From: Sorangium cellulosum
GTDB lineage: Bacteria > Myxococcota_A > Polyangia > Polyangiales > Polyangiaceae
Length of the DNA: 64,000 nt
Assembly (NCBI RefSeq): GCF_004135735.1
Contig: NZ_CP012670.1
Location: 10,620,501 to 10,684,500 of the forward strand
Direction of reading: 5' to 3'
Within the stretch, counting starts at the first letter, position 1. The number at the start of each line of letters is the position of its first letter. Shown in pieces: positions 25,850 to 34,919 of this stretch. The notes below the pieces were generated by a model. The model had not been told where the DNA came from. It saw only the letters and a program-made list of their open reading frames with translations, and did not search any database. The position numbers and the translations under genes were made by a program.

Positions 25850-27391
25850 CTAGCGAATCGCCCGCAGCAGGCCGAGGCGGTACGGGAGCTGCGAGTAGTC
25901 GCCGCCCGAGCTCGGGTTGCGTCCTTGGTACAGGAACTGCAGGTTGCAGGTGTCGATCGTCGCGGTCTCGTCGTTGCCATCGCGCAGCAGCTCGCCATGG
26001 CTGATGTCGTCGCTCCAGTCCGCCACCCCCGGCGCGTAGGTGACGTTGTTCTGGCCCGCGAACGGCGCGTTCCAGGTGTCCGCGAGCGGGGTCCACGCGC
26101 CGTCGAGGCGGTCGGCGGTGAACGCGCGATAAAACCTGGCGCCCGTCGGGCCGATGGCCTCGATGAGGGTCAAGTACTTGTCCATGCCTTTGATCTTGTA
26201 CGTGGAGCTCCCCTCGAACAGGTTGAAACGGTTCGAGTCCTGAAGGGCGACCGAGACCGGACCAAACCCGCTCGGGAAATTCTGCAGGGTGGTCTGGCTG
26301 CGGTACATCCGGCCGTCATCGCCGGTGAAGAAGAGGTGACAGTTGGCGCTGTCGCAGATCACCCAGTAGTCGATCGGCAGGCTGGGCATGCCAGGGGGAG
26401 TGGACGCGAAGAAGTTCTGGGGCCGGGTCCACGTCTCCGGGCGACTCGGGTCGTCGGTCGTGGAGAACTGCGGCGGCTGGGATTGATAGATGAGGTACCA
26501 CTTGTTCTGGGGCCTGAAGAAGAAGATTTGCGGCGCGCACCGGTAGCCGCTGAAGCCAGGCGTGCGATCCATGTAGTAATGCGGCGCGGACGCGGCCTGG
26601 GACCAATCGGTGAAGCTCATGTGAGCCATCTGCCAGTTGCCGGCGGTGTTCGCCGTGGTGGCATAGATGTTCCAGCGCTCGTCATGGAAGACGACCGTCG
26701 GATCTTTGATGGACACGATGCTGTGCGTCGCGTCGGACTTCGGGCTCACCAGGACGCCGCTCGACTGCCAGCGGAAGGTGGTGGGCAAGCCGCAACCCCC
26801 GCCGCCAGAGCCCCCCGACCCTCCGCCCGAGGTCACGGGCACGACGCGGAACTGTTGATTGGTCCCGCCGTTCCATGACCACTGGATCACGGCGGTGCCG
26901 TCCGCGGTGCCGCGGCCGTAGACGTCCAGGGACTTGCCGCTGTGACGCGCCGTGAGGCGCACGACGCCGCCGGCGACGTCCGCGAACGACCACTGCTGGT
27001 TCTCCCCGCTCCAGCAGGAGTACTGCTGGACGCGGGCGCCGTCGCCGGTGGAGGCCCCCGTGACGTCCATGCAGCGGTCGCTGTTGACGTTGCGGATGCG
27101 ATAGTAGCCGCCGCCTGTCGATTCGATGCGGAACCGTTGCCGCGTCGAGCCGTCGCAGCCGGCGACCTGCAGGCCCGCCCCGTCCGCGGTGCTGCCTCCG
27201 GCCACCTCGACGCATTTCCCGCTCTGGACGCCGACGATCGTGTAGGTCGCCGCCGTGTCGATGGTGATGCTCTCGGCCGCCTCGTCGAGCTCGAGGTCGA
27301 CGTCGTCGTACTGCTCGGCGGAGCCGCACGCGGCCGTGGCAGAGAGCATCGTGAACAAAAGCGATTGTTCAAGTCTGATTTTCATCATCAT
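25850..27391 (-). CDS. Alpha-L-arabinofuranosidase GH62 with N-terminal ricin-type CBM13, lipoprotein
   Basis: A 513-residue secreted enzyme. The lipobox is in LSATAACG (Cys about 22). Residues 45-185 form a ricin B/CBM13 trefoil (GKCVEVAGGSTADGAGLQ, CWSGENQQW, GTNQQFRV). A Gly/Ser linker follows, and residues 200-513 are a GH62 catalytic domain: FRWQSSGVLVSPKSD, IVSIKDPTVVF (catalytic Asp region), FNLFEGSSTYKI (Glu region), AFTADRLDGAWTPLADT. GH62 enzymes remove arabinose side chains from arabinoxylan. AGAGGAG abuts three consecutive ATGs, and the third (27385) has the best spacing. The CBM DNA is nearly identical to that of the GH10 gene behind it. Confidence 0.93.
   Translation of the reverse strand: MMMKIRLEQSLLFTMLSATAACGSAEQYDDVDLELDEAAESITIDTAATYTIVGVQSGKCVEVAGGSTADGAGLQVAGCDGSTRQRFRIESTGGGYYRIRNVNSDRCMDVTGASTGDGARVQQYSCWSGENQQWSFADVAGGVVRLTARHSGKSLDVYGRGTADGTAVIQWSWNGGTNQQFRVVPVTSGGGSGGSGGGGCGLPTTFRWQSSGVLVSPKSDATHSIVSIKDPTVVFHDERWNIYATTANTAGNWQMAHMSFTDWSQAASAPHYYMDRTPGFSGYRCAPQIFFFRPQNKWYLIYQSQPPQFSTTDDPSRPETWTRPQNFFASTPPGMPSLPIDYWVICDSANCHLFFTGDDGRMYRSQTTLQNFPSGFGPVSVALQDSNRFNLFEGSSTYKIKGMDKYLTLIEAIGPTGARFYRAFTADRLDGAWTPLADTWNAPFAGQNNVTYAPGVADWSDDISHGELLRDGNDETATIDTCNLQFLYQGRNPSSGGDYSQLPYRLGLLRAIR
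26848..27269 (-). repeat. 422-bp duplicated CBM13-coding segment (copy 1; copy 2 at 28364-28785)
   Basis: The segment coding for the ricin-type module of the GH62 gene is repeated at 28364-28785 in the GH10 gene, offset 1516 bp, same strand and frame, with only scattered substitutions. Sequence outside the module, including most of the signal peptides, linkers and catalytic domains, is unrelated. This is a module duplication or gene conversion and a substrate for homologous deletion. Confidence 0.9.
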
Positions 27392-27440
27392 CTCCTCTGT
27401 TCACCGGGGGAGTGAGGCGGCAGGCAAGACGCGCTCGGCG

Positions 27441-28895
27441 TCAGCGCCCCAGGTAGTCCATCAGCCAGGCCATGGCGGGCCGCATCTGGCCGCCGCTGCT
27501 CATGAGCCCTGAGTTGCTCAGCCACGTCTGGCCGCTGACGTAGCCCCACAGCGTGATGCCCCTCACGCTCGGATGGTTGTAGAACATGGGGAACTGGCTC
27601 TGCATCACGTTGAGCTGCTGCGCGTCGCTCGCCAGGTCGATGTCGTACTCGGTGATGTAGACCGGCAGACCGGTGCCGGCGAGCCGGTCGAGGAAGCCCT
27701 TCACGGTGCTGGTCGGGATCGAGAACGCGGCGTGGGCCTGCGCGCCGATGCCATCGATGGGCGCTCCCGCCGCCCGGATCCGGTTGACGATGTTGATCGT
27801 GTTCTGGTTGTCCGCGCTGTACTCGATGTTGTTGTAGTCGTTGAGCAGCAGGATGGCGTTCGGGCAGTACTGCCGCGCCCATTTGAACGCTTGCACGATC
27901 CAGTCGTATCCGCTCGAGCCCGCGCCGCCGAGGGCGTTCATGTACACCGGGGTGGTGTGCGGGGGCGGCTCGTTCACGACGTCGATGATGGCGACGTCCG
28001 GGTAGCGCTGGCAGAACGCGCGGATCCACTCCTCCACCTCCGCGCGTTGCTCGCTCTGCGGCAGACCGGCGAGCCAGCTCGGCTGCTGGGCGCCCCAGAT
28101 CAGGGTGTGACCCTTGTAAGGAATGCCGTTCTGGCGCGCGTAATCCCGGACCCGGTCCATGCCGGCCCAGTTCATGACGTCCCGCTGGGGCTCGACGGAG
28201 CCCCACTTCCCCTCGTTCTCCGGGGTGATCTGGTTCCAGTACCGGATCAGGTCCGAGCGCACCTGCCCGCCGGTCGTGATGTTACCGACGAACTTGCCGC
28301 CCCCGCTGCCGCCGCCCGAGCCGCCCGAGCCGCCCGAGCCGCCCGAGCCCACGGGCGTGACCCGGAATTGCTGATTGGTCCCGCCGTTCCACGACCACTG
28401 AATCACGGCGGTGCCGTCCGCGGTGCCGCGGCTGTAGACGTCCAGGGACTTGCCGCTGTGACGCGCCGTGAGGCGCGCGACGCCGGCGCTGACGTCCGAG
28501 AACGACCACTGCTGGTTCTCCCCGCTCCAGCAGGAGTATTGCTGGATGCGGGCGCCGTCGCTGGTGGAGGCCCCCGTGACGTCCAGGCAGCGGTTGCTGT
28601 TGACGTTGCGGATGCGATAGTAGCCGCCGCCTGTCGATTCGATGCGGAACTGTTGCCGCGTCGAGCCGTTGCAGCCGGCGATCTGCAGGCCCGCCCCGTC
28701 CGCGGTGCTGCCTCCAGCCACCTCGACGCATTTCCCGCTCTGGACGCCGACGATCGTGTAGGTCGCCGCGGTGTCGATGGTGATGCCCTCGGCGATTTCG
28801 TCGAGCTCGAAATCGGCTTCGTCGAGCTCGGCGGGACCGCACGCGATGAGCGCGAGCGTCGTCAGCAGGGACCATCGTTCGAATCGTCGTCTCAT
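27441..28895 (-). CDS. Endo-1,4-beta-xylanase GH10 with N-terminal ricin-type CBM13, lipoprotein
   Basis: A 484-residue secreted enzyme. ATG 28895 is preceded by AGGAGA and starts a lipoprotein signal (TLALIACG). The CBM13 trefoil is at residues 38-182, then a Gly/Ser linker, then the GH10 barrel at 200-484: ENEGKWGSVEP, HTLIWGAQQPSW, the acid/base Glu309 in VVNEP, LLLNDYNNIEY, and the nucleophile Glu416 in YITEYDID. WGYVSGQTW near the end is the last strand. It cuts the xylan backbone. Fifty bp separate its stop from the GH62 start, so the two are probably one operon transcribed GH10 first. Confidence 0.95.
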   Translation of the reverse strand: MRRRFERWSLLTTLALIACGPAELDEADFELDEIAEGITIDTAATYTIVGVQSGKCVEVAGGSTADGAGLQIAGCNGSTRQQFRIESTGGGYYRIRNVNSNRCLDVTGASTSDGARIQQYSCWSGENQQWSFSDVSAGVARLTARHSGKSLDVYSRGTADGTAVIQWSWNGGTNQQFRVTPVGSGGSGGSGGSGGGSGGGKFVGNITTGGQVRSDLIRYWNQITPENEGKWGSVEPQRDVMNWAGMDRVRDYARQNGIPYKGHTLIWGAQQPSWLAGLPQSEQRAEVEEWIRAFCQRYPDVAIIDVVNEPPPHTTPVYMNALGGAGSSGYDWIVQAFKWARQYCPNAILLLNDYNNIEYSADNQNTINIVNRIRAAGAPIDGIGAQAHAAFSIPTSTVKGFLDRLAGTGLPVYITEYDIDLASDAQQLNVMQSQFPMFYNHPSVRGITLWGYVSGQTWLSNSGLMSSGGQMRPAMAWLMDYLGR

Positions 28896-29827
28896 GAGGT
28901 TCTCCTGTGCCCAGGTGGGCGTGTTGCAGGGGTGGAGTGAGAGAGGCCTCTTCAATGTATGGATAAATCGTCGATACGGCGTCTCTTTGCAGAGGGGCCG
29001 GATGCGAGCGTCGCCGCGCGCGGCCATGGCTGCGCCCTCTCGACGTGCACGCGTCGAGCTGGATGAGCTGGCCGATGAAATGCACGGGCGCCCGTGCGGC
29101 ACCGCGGGTCGTCTCATGACGGTCTCAACGGGTTTCTCAGGTCGCAATCCGCCTGAGGTCGTCGACGCGGGTCAGCTCGATGGGGGCGCGGGGCGTCGCG
29201 CGGATGCTCGCCAACCCACGCGCGCGCGGGTCGTCGTGGAGACCTCGCGCCCAGCCCCAGCGCTGCTGACGCGCGACCGCCACGTCCGCGAGCTCAACGT
29301 TGCTCGCGAACGTGAAGACCGAGCGAACGAAACCCACGCCGAGACCGATCGGCCGACGAAGCTCTCGGCGCGCAGGACCAACCCTCCGTAGCGAAGCAAG
29401 ATACGAACGGGCCAGAATGTGAACGCTCACAGGGCCGATGTCAATCCAGATCGACCGCCCTGCGGTGTCCTCGAGACTGATGTGTGGACAGGGCTGACAG
29501 GGCCCCTCTGGAGCGCCGCGTCAAGAGGAGAGGGCGCTGATCTCAATCACGCTTCCGCACGACAGTGCGCCTGAATTTCTCGAGCGATGCCGAGCGGCTG
29601 AGCCATGGAGTGGAGCGCTCCGGCCCAGGCGCGGTGGCGGTCGACGACCTCCGCTGGCTGGTCTGGTGCCCGGCCGGGCGGTGGGATCCGCTGTGGTGTC
29701 CCTCCGTGATGCCAGGCAGGCCAGTCCTCCGTCGACATGTCGCCGCGCATGGCATCCCATGCGCTCATGGAAGGGGCGCCCGCGCGCGGTCGAGCGTATG
29801 CTCCGAGCGCGCGAGGAGCGGTGGGCG
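28896..29827. other. Long intergenic region with two possible small minus-strand genes
   Basis: 932 bp between divergent genes, including the GH10 promoter. Two minus-strand frames look mildly protein-like. One is 29137-29430 (97 aa; FTFASNVELADVAVARQQRW, then GLHDDPRARGLASIRA). The other is 29547-29768 (73 aa; MSAWDAMRGDMSTEDWPAWH, then VVDRHRAWAGALHSMAQ). Neither has a recognisable domain or ribosome site, so I do not call them as genes. Confidence 0.35.
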
Positions 29828-30556
29828 ATGGCGAGATCGGGAAAGCAGGGCGGGCGGCAGTACACCGAGGCCGAGGTGCGGGTCATCCTGGAGCGCGCCC
29901 TCCGTGGCGCGCAGACGCGCGAGGTCGGCCACGACGAGCTGGTCGCGGCGGCCGAGGAGATCGGCATCTCGCGGGCCGCGATCGAGGCCGCGTCGCGCGA
30001 TATCGAGCTGGTCCGGGGCGAGGAGGAGGCGCGCGCGGCGATCGTCGCGCGCCGGCGCAAGGGCTTCCGGTCGCACCTGTTCTCCTTCGTCGTGGTGAAC
30101 GCGTTCCTCTTCGCGGTCAACGCGCTCACGCCCGGGCCGTGGTGGTTCTTCTGGCCGCTGCTCGGGTGGGGGCTGGGGCTCGCCTTCCATGCGCGCGCCG
30201 CGCTCTCCAGCGACGTGTCCCCGCGGCAGATCCGGCGGGAGATCGCGCGCAGCGCCGAGCGGGCGCGGCGGGAGGAGCTCCGGCGGCTGAAGGAGCAGCG
30301 CAGGGCCGAGCACCTCGAGCGCAAGCAGCGCCTCGAGCGGAGCGCGGAGGAGCTCGGGCACGCCGTCGAGGAGGGCGTGGCGACGATGCTCTCCCGGATC
30401 GCCCAGGAGATCCGCGGCAGCGCTCCGCCGGCGCCGCCTGAGGACGCGGCGCGCAGGCAGCGGATCGCGCCGTTCGACGCCGACGACGCCGAGTCCGAGG
30501 CGCTCGGGGAGGACGAGGCGGAGCGCGCGGCGCGGCGAGGCCGCGGCCGGCGCTGA
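29828..30556 (+). CDS. 2TM-domain membrane protein
   Basis: 242 residues. ATG 29828 is chosen for the AGGAG about 9 nt upstream; a longer reading from 29798 is possible. N-terminus: a short helical domain (YTEAEVRVILERALRGAQTR, ELVAAAEEIGISRAAIEAAS) as in SHOCT-like or protein-interaction regions. Next is the 2TM module at about 80-140 (FRSHLFSFVVVNAFLFAVNA, then WWFFWPLLGWGLGLAFHA). The C-terminal half is a highly charged Arg/Glu coiled coil. Inner membrane; function unknown. This N-domain plus 2TM pairing is frequent in proteobacterial small membrane proteins. Confidence 0.8.
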   Translation: MARSGKQGGRQYTEAEVRVILERALRGAQTREVGHDELVAAAEEIGISRAAIEAASRDIELVRGEEEARAAIVARRRKGFRSHLFSFVVVNAFLFAVNALTPGPWWFFWPLLGWGLGLAFHARAALSSDVSPRQIRREIARSAERARREELRRLKEQRRAEHLERKQRLERSAEELGHAVEEGVATMLSRIAQEIRGSAPPAPPEDAARRQRIAPFDADDAESEALGEDEAERAARRGRGRR

Positions 30557-31144
30557 CGGCGGCGGTGGCGCCCCCTTCGCGCGGCGACGAGGCCGAGGCA
30601 CAGCAACCCGAGGGCGCGCGCCCCGGCGGCGCTGGAGGAGCCCGGCGCGGCGCTGCACCCGCCGGCTCCGCCCGGCGCGGCTGGCGGAGGGACGCAGTGG
30701 CCTCGCAGGTTGCAGGCGAAGCCCGGCGCGCAGTCGCGACGCTCATCGAGCCCGTGGAGGCCCGATCGAACCCCCATCTGCACGTCGTGCTTCGCGACGG
30801 TGCCTATCCCGAAGACAGCGACCCTCTCGTGTGGAACGAGCTCGGTCAATTCAGCGACGCGGCGTGGCCTGTCGCAAGAGCCGCGGGGCGCAGTCCAGCC
30901 TGCCACGGCGATGTGTGCCTACGTCCCGCAAATGCGCCTGTCCGGCGCGCTCTGCGCCGCGCCCCGAGCTCTCCGGATCCCCCAGGACGCCGCCTTCCGA
31001 TGCCCCCGGCCCTGCCGGAGCCGTCCGCGACGCCACGCCGCGTCGCGCCGCGATCGAGCTTGTATTCCTTGCGCTCCCGGAGATCCCCTATGCTGCGCGA
31101 GGGGCCGCGGGCTCGGCTCCTTTCGTCGCCAGGGGAGGTCCGTC
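30557..31144. other. Intergenic region with transposase remnant before the P450 gene
   Basis: 588 bp. 30730-30870 holds an IS91-type transposase fragment (separate entry). The remainder has no recognisable content. The P450 promoter should be in the last 200 bp. Confidence 0.5.
30730..30870 (+). pseudogene. IS91-family (Y2/HUH) transposase fragment
   Basis: Reads NPHLHVVLRDGAYPEDSDPL followed by VWNELGQFSDA. PHLH is the HUH metal-binding motif region of IS91-type transposases, in which this stretch is normally followed by further hundreds of residues. Only about 45 codons are left, in frame with unrelated flanks. A parallel fragment with strongly similar DNA lies at 44335-44470, and a C-terminal piece of the same family lies at 38324-38560. 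Confidence 0.65.
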
Positions 31145-32425
31145 ATGCAAGCCGATCGGAAGCCGATGCCGCCGCCACCGAGGAGCCCGAGGCGCTCCCT
31201 CGGCGAGCTCTTCGACCCACGCCTCCCCGAGCAGATCGAGGACCCGTACCCGCTCTACGCGCGAGCGCGGCGGGAAGAGCCGGTGTTCTACTGCCCGCGG
31301 CTCGATCTGTGGATCGTGACCCGGTACGCAGATATTGTCGCCGTCCTGAAGGACACGGCTCGTTTCTCCTCCGCCAACGCGCTCTACGCCACGGCCGAGC
31401 CCCTCCCCGAGGTCCGCGCGATCCTGCGCGAAGGATACGAGTCGTTCACCTCCCTCGTGCAGAGCGACCCGCCCGACCACACGCGCGTCCGCGCGGTCTT
31501 CGGCAAGGCGTTCGGCCCGCAGCGCGTGGCGGCGCTGGAGGGGCAGATCCGCGCGATCGCGCGCGAGCTGATCGACGCCTTCGCGCGCGACGGCCGCGCC
31601 GACCTGGTCTCGCAGCTCGCGCTGCCGCTGCCGGGCTACGTCATCTGCGATCTGCTCGGGGTGCCGCGCGCCGACATGCGGCAGCTCAGGGCCTGGCACG
31701 AGGACAAGCAGATCTTGATGTCGGCGCACGCCCCGGTCGAGGTGCAGGTGGCGAGCGCCCGCGGCTACGTGGCCATGCAGCGCTATTTCCAGGCCCAGAT
31801 CGAGGCGCGCCGCGACGATCCGCGGGAGGATCTGCTCACGCTCCTCGTGCCCGAGGCGATCGGCGGCAGCGCGCCGCTCGGCATGCAGGAGGCGGTCTGC
31901 AATGCCATGGATCTCCTGGCGGCCGGGCACGACACCACGACCGATCTCATCGGCAACGCGGTCGATCTCCTGCTCGCGCGCCCGGAGGTGGCGCAGGCGC
32001 TGCGCGACGACAGGAGCCTCCTCGCGGGCGCCGTGGACGAGGTGCTGCGTTACGAGTCGCCGATCCGCGGTTTTTTCCGAAACGTGACGGCCGACGCCGA
32101 GGTGGCCGGCGTCCGGATCCCGGGCGGCGCGCGGGTCTTCTTGCTGTACGCGTCGGGCAACCGGGACGAGGCGGAGTTCCCTGACGGCGATCGCTTCGAC
32201 ATCCGTCGCGGCGACGTGACCAGACACCTCGCCTTCGGCAAGGGCATCCACTTCTGCGTCGGCTCCCTGCTGGCGCGCACGGAGGGGCGGACGGCGATCG
32301 ATCTGCTGCTCGGCCGGCTGCCCGGGCTGCGGCGCGGGGAAGGCGTCGCACGCCGGAAGGGGTTCTTCTTCCAGCGCGGGTACGATGTGTTCCCCATCGC
32401 GTGGGACGTCCCGCCGGACGCCTGA
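31145..32425 (+). CDS. Cytochrome P450
   Basis: 426 residues, soluble bacterial class. I-helix AGHDTT (260-265), ExxR pair Glu299/Arg302 (VDEVLRYESP), and the heme loop LAFGKGIHFCVGSLLAR with the proximal Cys371. The heme loop departs from the usual FGxGxHxC only in FGKGIHFC, which is acceptable. It has no membrane anchor. No ferredoxin or reductase gene is adjacent, so redox partners must be elsewhere. Substrate unknown; hydroxylation of a small lipophilic compound is likely. The start gives the expected N-terminus (LGELFDPRLPEQIEDPYPLY). Confidence 0.95.
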   Translation: MQADRKPMPPPPRSPRRSLGELFDPRLPEQIEDPYPLYARARREEPVFYCPRLDLWIVTRYADIVAVLKDTARFSSANALYATAEPLPEVRAILREGYESFTSLVQSDPPDHTRVRAVFGKAFGPQRVAALEGQIRAIARELIDAFARDGRADLVSQLALPLPGYVICDLLGVPRADMRQLRAWHEDKQILMSAHAPVEVQVASARGYVAMQRYFQAQIEARRDDPREDLLTLLVPEAIGGSAPLGMQEAVCNAMDLLAAGHDTTTDLIGNAVDLLLARPEVAQALRDDRSLLAGAVDEVLRYESPIRGFFRNVTADAEVAGVRIPGGARVFLLYASGNRDEAEFPDGDRFDIRRGDVTRHLAFGKGIHFCVGSLLARTEGRTAIDLLLGRLPGLRRGEGVARRKGFFFQRGYDVFPIAWDVPPDA

Positions 32426-32632
32426 GCGGCCGCCCGCGAAACGCTCGGGTCGTGGCCGTTGCACTCGGCGTCTCCGCCGACGCGCGGGGGGACATAGAAC
32501 GCCGTGCCGAGGCCGACGAGTGAGCGTGCCAGGGTGACAGGCGGGTTGAAATCGCCTGAAAAGCGCGGGAGCTCGAACCGCCCAGGCGCCAGGGACGCCA
32601 AGGATTGATTCTCTCCTTGCCGGAAGGCGCGC

Positions 32633-33394
32633 CTACCGGCCGGTCTGCCGGGGCGGCTCGGGACAGAGCAGCTTCTTCAGCTCGGCCATCCCCGCTGCGC
32701 CCCTCCGCGCGAGCGAGGCCAGCCGTTGCACCTTGGGCGCGAAGGAGCAGTCGACAGGCTCGCTCGGCGCCTGGTTCAGCAGGGATTCGACCTTGTCGGC
32801 GGGCCCCTCGGCGCGCTTGCGCGTGCAGAGGATCGGGCTGCCCTGGTGGTAGTAGTACCGGCGCTGCAGGAGGCGGGTCGCCGCGGGGTCGCCGAAGGGG
32901 TAGGCGTCGTTCAGGGCGAAGATGAGCAGGCCGTCGTCATAATAGAAGTGATAGGTCGACCCGGCGTCTCCCGCGGCGTTGTCCTTCAGCACGGCTCGGT
33001 AGACGGTATCGCCCTTCCGGTGCAGCCGGACCTCGGCGCTCCCCTCGCCAGCGGCGCAGGCCATGCGGAGCTCGCTCGTCTCGAGGCCTTTGTCCGCCTG
33101 GATCTCCGCGTACTTCTTCCGGATTTCCTCGATTCGAGGGTCGTCCGTCGCCTCCCGGGCGGCCCGCTGGCGCGTGGCGTCCGCCGCCGGGTCGGGGTCT
33201 GCGGTGCGCGGCGCGGGCTGGGCGGCGGCCGGTGCGGTGGCCGGGGTCGCGGCCGCGGCCGCGGGCGGCTGAGCTCCTGGGTCAGCGCCAGACACCGCAG
33301 TCGTCCTCGACGAGGGGGACCCAGGAGCCGTGGCGCCGCGCCCGCAGCCGGCGGCGAGCAGGACACCCGCGAAGACCATTGCCGATCGGTTCAT
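32633..33394 (-). CDS. Hypothetical lipoprotein
   Basis: 253 residues. Lipoprotein signal VFAGVLLAAGCG, then an Ala/Pro-rich linker (about 20-80). A folded region follows: DPRIEEIRKKYAEIQADKGL, AEVRLHRKGDTVYRAVLKDN, TYHFYYDDGLLIFALNDAYP, LQRRYYYHQGSPILCTRKRA. Four cysteines suggest disulphides. The arrangement is found in several myxobacterial proteins of unknown function. An AGGATC segment precedes the ATG. Confidence 0.75.
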   Translation of the reverse strand: MNRSAMVFAGVLLAAGCGRGATAPGSPSSRTTAVSGADPGAQPPAAAAATPATAPAAAQPAPRTADPDPAADATRQRAAREATDDPRIEEIRKKYAEIQADKGLETSELRMACAAGEGSAEVRLHRKGDTVYRAVLKDNAAGDAGSTYHFYYDDGLLIFALNDAYPFGDPAATRLLQRRYYYHQGSPILCTRKRAEGPADKVESLLNQAPSEPVDCSFAPKVQRLASLARRGAAGMAELKKLLCPEPPRQTGR

Positions 33395-33655
33395 GAGGTG
33401 ATCCTATTCTCCACCGTGAGTTGAATCCATCTCGGCGCTCCCGGGGAGCGGCAGCCGCCGCAGCAGCCGCGCCTCGCGCCTCTCCCGATCGAGCAATATC
33501 GGGACCAGGCAACGCGCGAGCTCTTCAACGCCTTCCGAGGGGCAGCGGGCGCGCCCCGGATCGCCGACGAGCACGTCCGCCGGCCACGCGGCCTGCTGCT
33601 GGACCAGCAGCGCTGCGGACCCGCGGCTGCGCCGCGCCCAGGGCGGCCAGGAGAC

Positions 33656-34234
33656 CTAGGCGGAGCAGCGGGAGAGCGCGTGGCGGAGGGCGCTCTGGAG
33701 CAGCCCGAACGTCAGGAACGCCCCCTCGGTGCCGCCGATCTCGGTCATGGTCCTCGCGATCGCCGGCGAGATCCCGGAGACGAGGCACGTGCTGCCGAGG
33801 AGGCTCGCCGCGCGCACCACGGCGAGCAGGTGCGACACGGTCGAGGCGTCCACCGCGCTGACGCCGGTCAGGTCGAGGATGGCGAAGCGCGCCTGGGTCC
33901 GGACGATCTCGGGGAGCAGCCGCTCCATGATCTGGGCCGCCCTCGCGGTGTCCACGGTGCCGATGACCGGCAGCACGAGCACGCCCTCCCACGCCTGGAT
34001 GATCGGCGTGGACATCGCGAGGATCGTCTCCTGCTGCTGCCGGAGCAGCGCCTCGGCGCGCTCGCGCTCGGCGTTCTCCTCGGCGAGCTGGCGGTTCTTC
34101 CGCTGGAGCTCCTCGGCGTCGCTCTCCCGGCGCTGGAGCGCCTCACGGAGCTCGGCTTCCAGCCGCTTGGACGCGGTGATGTCCCTGACCGTCACCGCCA
34201 CGCCATCGATCACCTCTGCCGCGGGCCGTCGACC
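33656..34234 (-). pseudogene. RsbR-type STAS-domain regulator, 5'-truncated
   Basis: What remains: the very end of a PAS domain (RPAAEVIDGVAVTVRDITAS), a coiled-coil linker (KRLEAELREALQRRESDAEE onward), then a complete STAS domain (STPIIQAWEGVLVLPVIGTV, RFAILDLTGVSAVDASTVSH, GSTCLVSGISPAIARTMTEI). Such RsbR-like anti-anti-sigma proteins usually have one or more complete PAS domains in front. Here homology stops at about 34234, where the 3' end of a VOC gene on the other strand takes over. A GTG at 34213 could still start a STAS-only protein of 186 aa. Downstream of the stop, the same frame (33412-33655) reads a further 76 protein-like codons without a good start. Confidence 0.7.
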
Positions 34235-34299
34235 CGCTCGGCCAGGCGCCCCGCGGCGCGCCGCGCGATGGGTGCAATGCACACCACATCGGACCACGA

Positions 34300-34446
34300 G
34301 GTCATGGCGAGTACGCGGGTCGCGTCGCGCCCGCATCGGGCGCGCCCGGTGAGCCCGGCGTGCGCGCGGATCGTGGCCCGACGTACTATGTGGCCTTCCT
34401 GTACGACCCCGACGGGAACAACCTGGAAGCGGTTTGCCTGAAATAA
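34300..34446 (+). pseudogene. VOC (glyoxalase/bleomycin-resistance-like) gene fragment, 3' end only
   Basis: Reads GAPGEPGVRADRGPTYYVAF, then LYDPDGNNLEAVCLK and stop, the characteristic end of VOC-superfamily dioxygenase/glyoxalase-like proteins (metal-binding Glu in NLEAV). The first three-quarters of the gene is missing. Its break coincides with the break of the RsbR-type gene on the opposite strand. Confidence 0.7.
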
Positions 34447-34919
34447 GGACAGAGGCCTTCTCGACCTCCGTCACCAGCGAGACGCGAGCGGAGGTCGACG
34501 GGCGCTGGAGCAAGCTCACGGCCGATGGCGGCTCCGATGGCGATCGAAATGCCGAGTCCCCGCGCCGTGGCGCGCGTGCTCCTTCGGCGCGCGCGTCACC
34601 GCGGCTCGTACGTCGCGACGAGGTTGCCGTTCTCGATGGTGCGCTCGGAGACGCGGCGGAGCGCGACTGTGCGGCATGCTCGATGAGCATGTTGAATGAC
34701 TTGTCGAACAGTCCACTCGCGGGAGGGCGCGCCGCGGCGACGATTGTCAGGTGAGCGGGGACCTTGGTCCTCACGCGGCAGTGTCGGGCGCGACCAAGGG
34801 AGGGGGATCTTTGCGCGCTTCTGGAAACTTCTGCCCGATGCGGCAAGCCGACGACGAGCTATCCTTCGAACGGTTCGCCTCGCTTGATTCGAATGTGCAA
34901 ACCAGGGCATGCTCCGACC
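34447..34919. other. Intergenic region with unidentified minus-strand coding debris
   Basis: 473 bp. On the minus strand 34596-34720 reads GLFDKSFNMLIEHA and, after a one-base frame change, CRTVALRRVSERTIENGNLV then ATYEPR and stop. It looks like a frameshifted gene end of an unknown family. The GH11 promoter should lie nearer 34919, where GC content drops. Confidence 0.35.
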
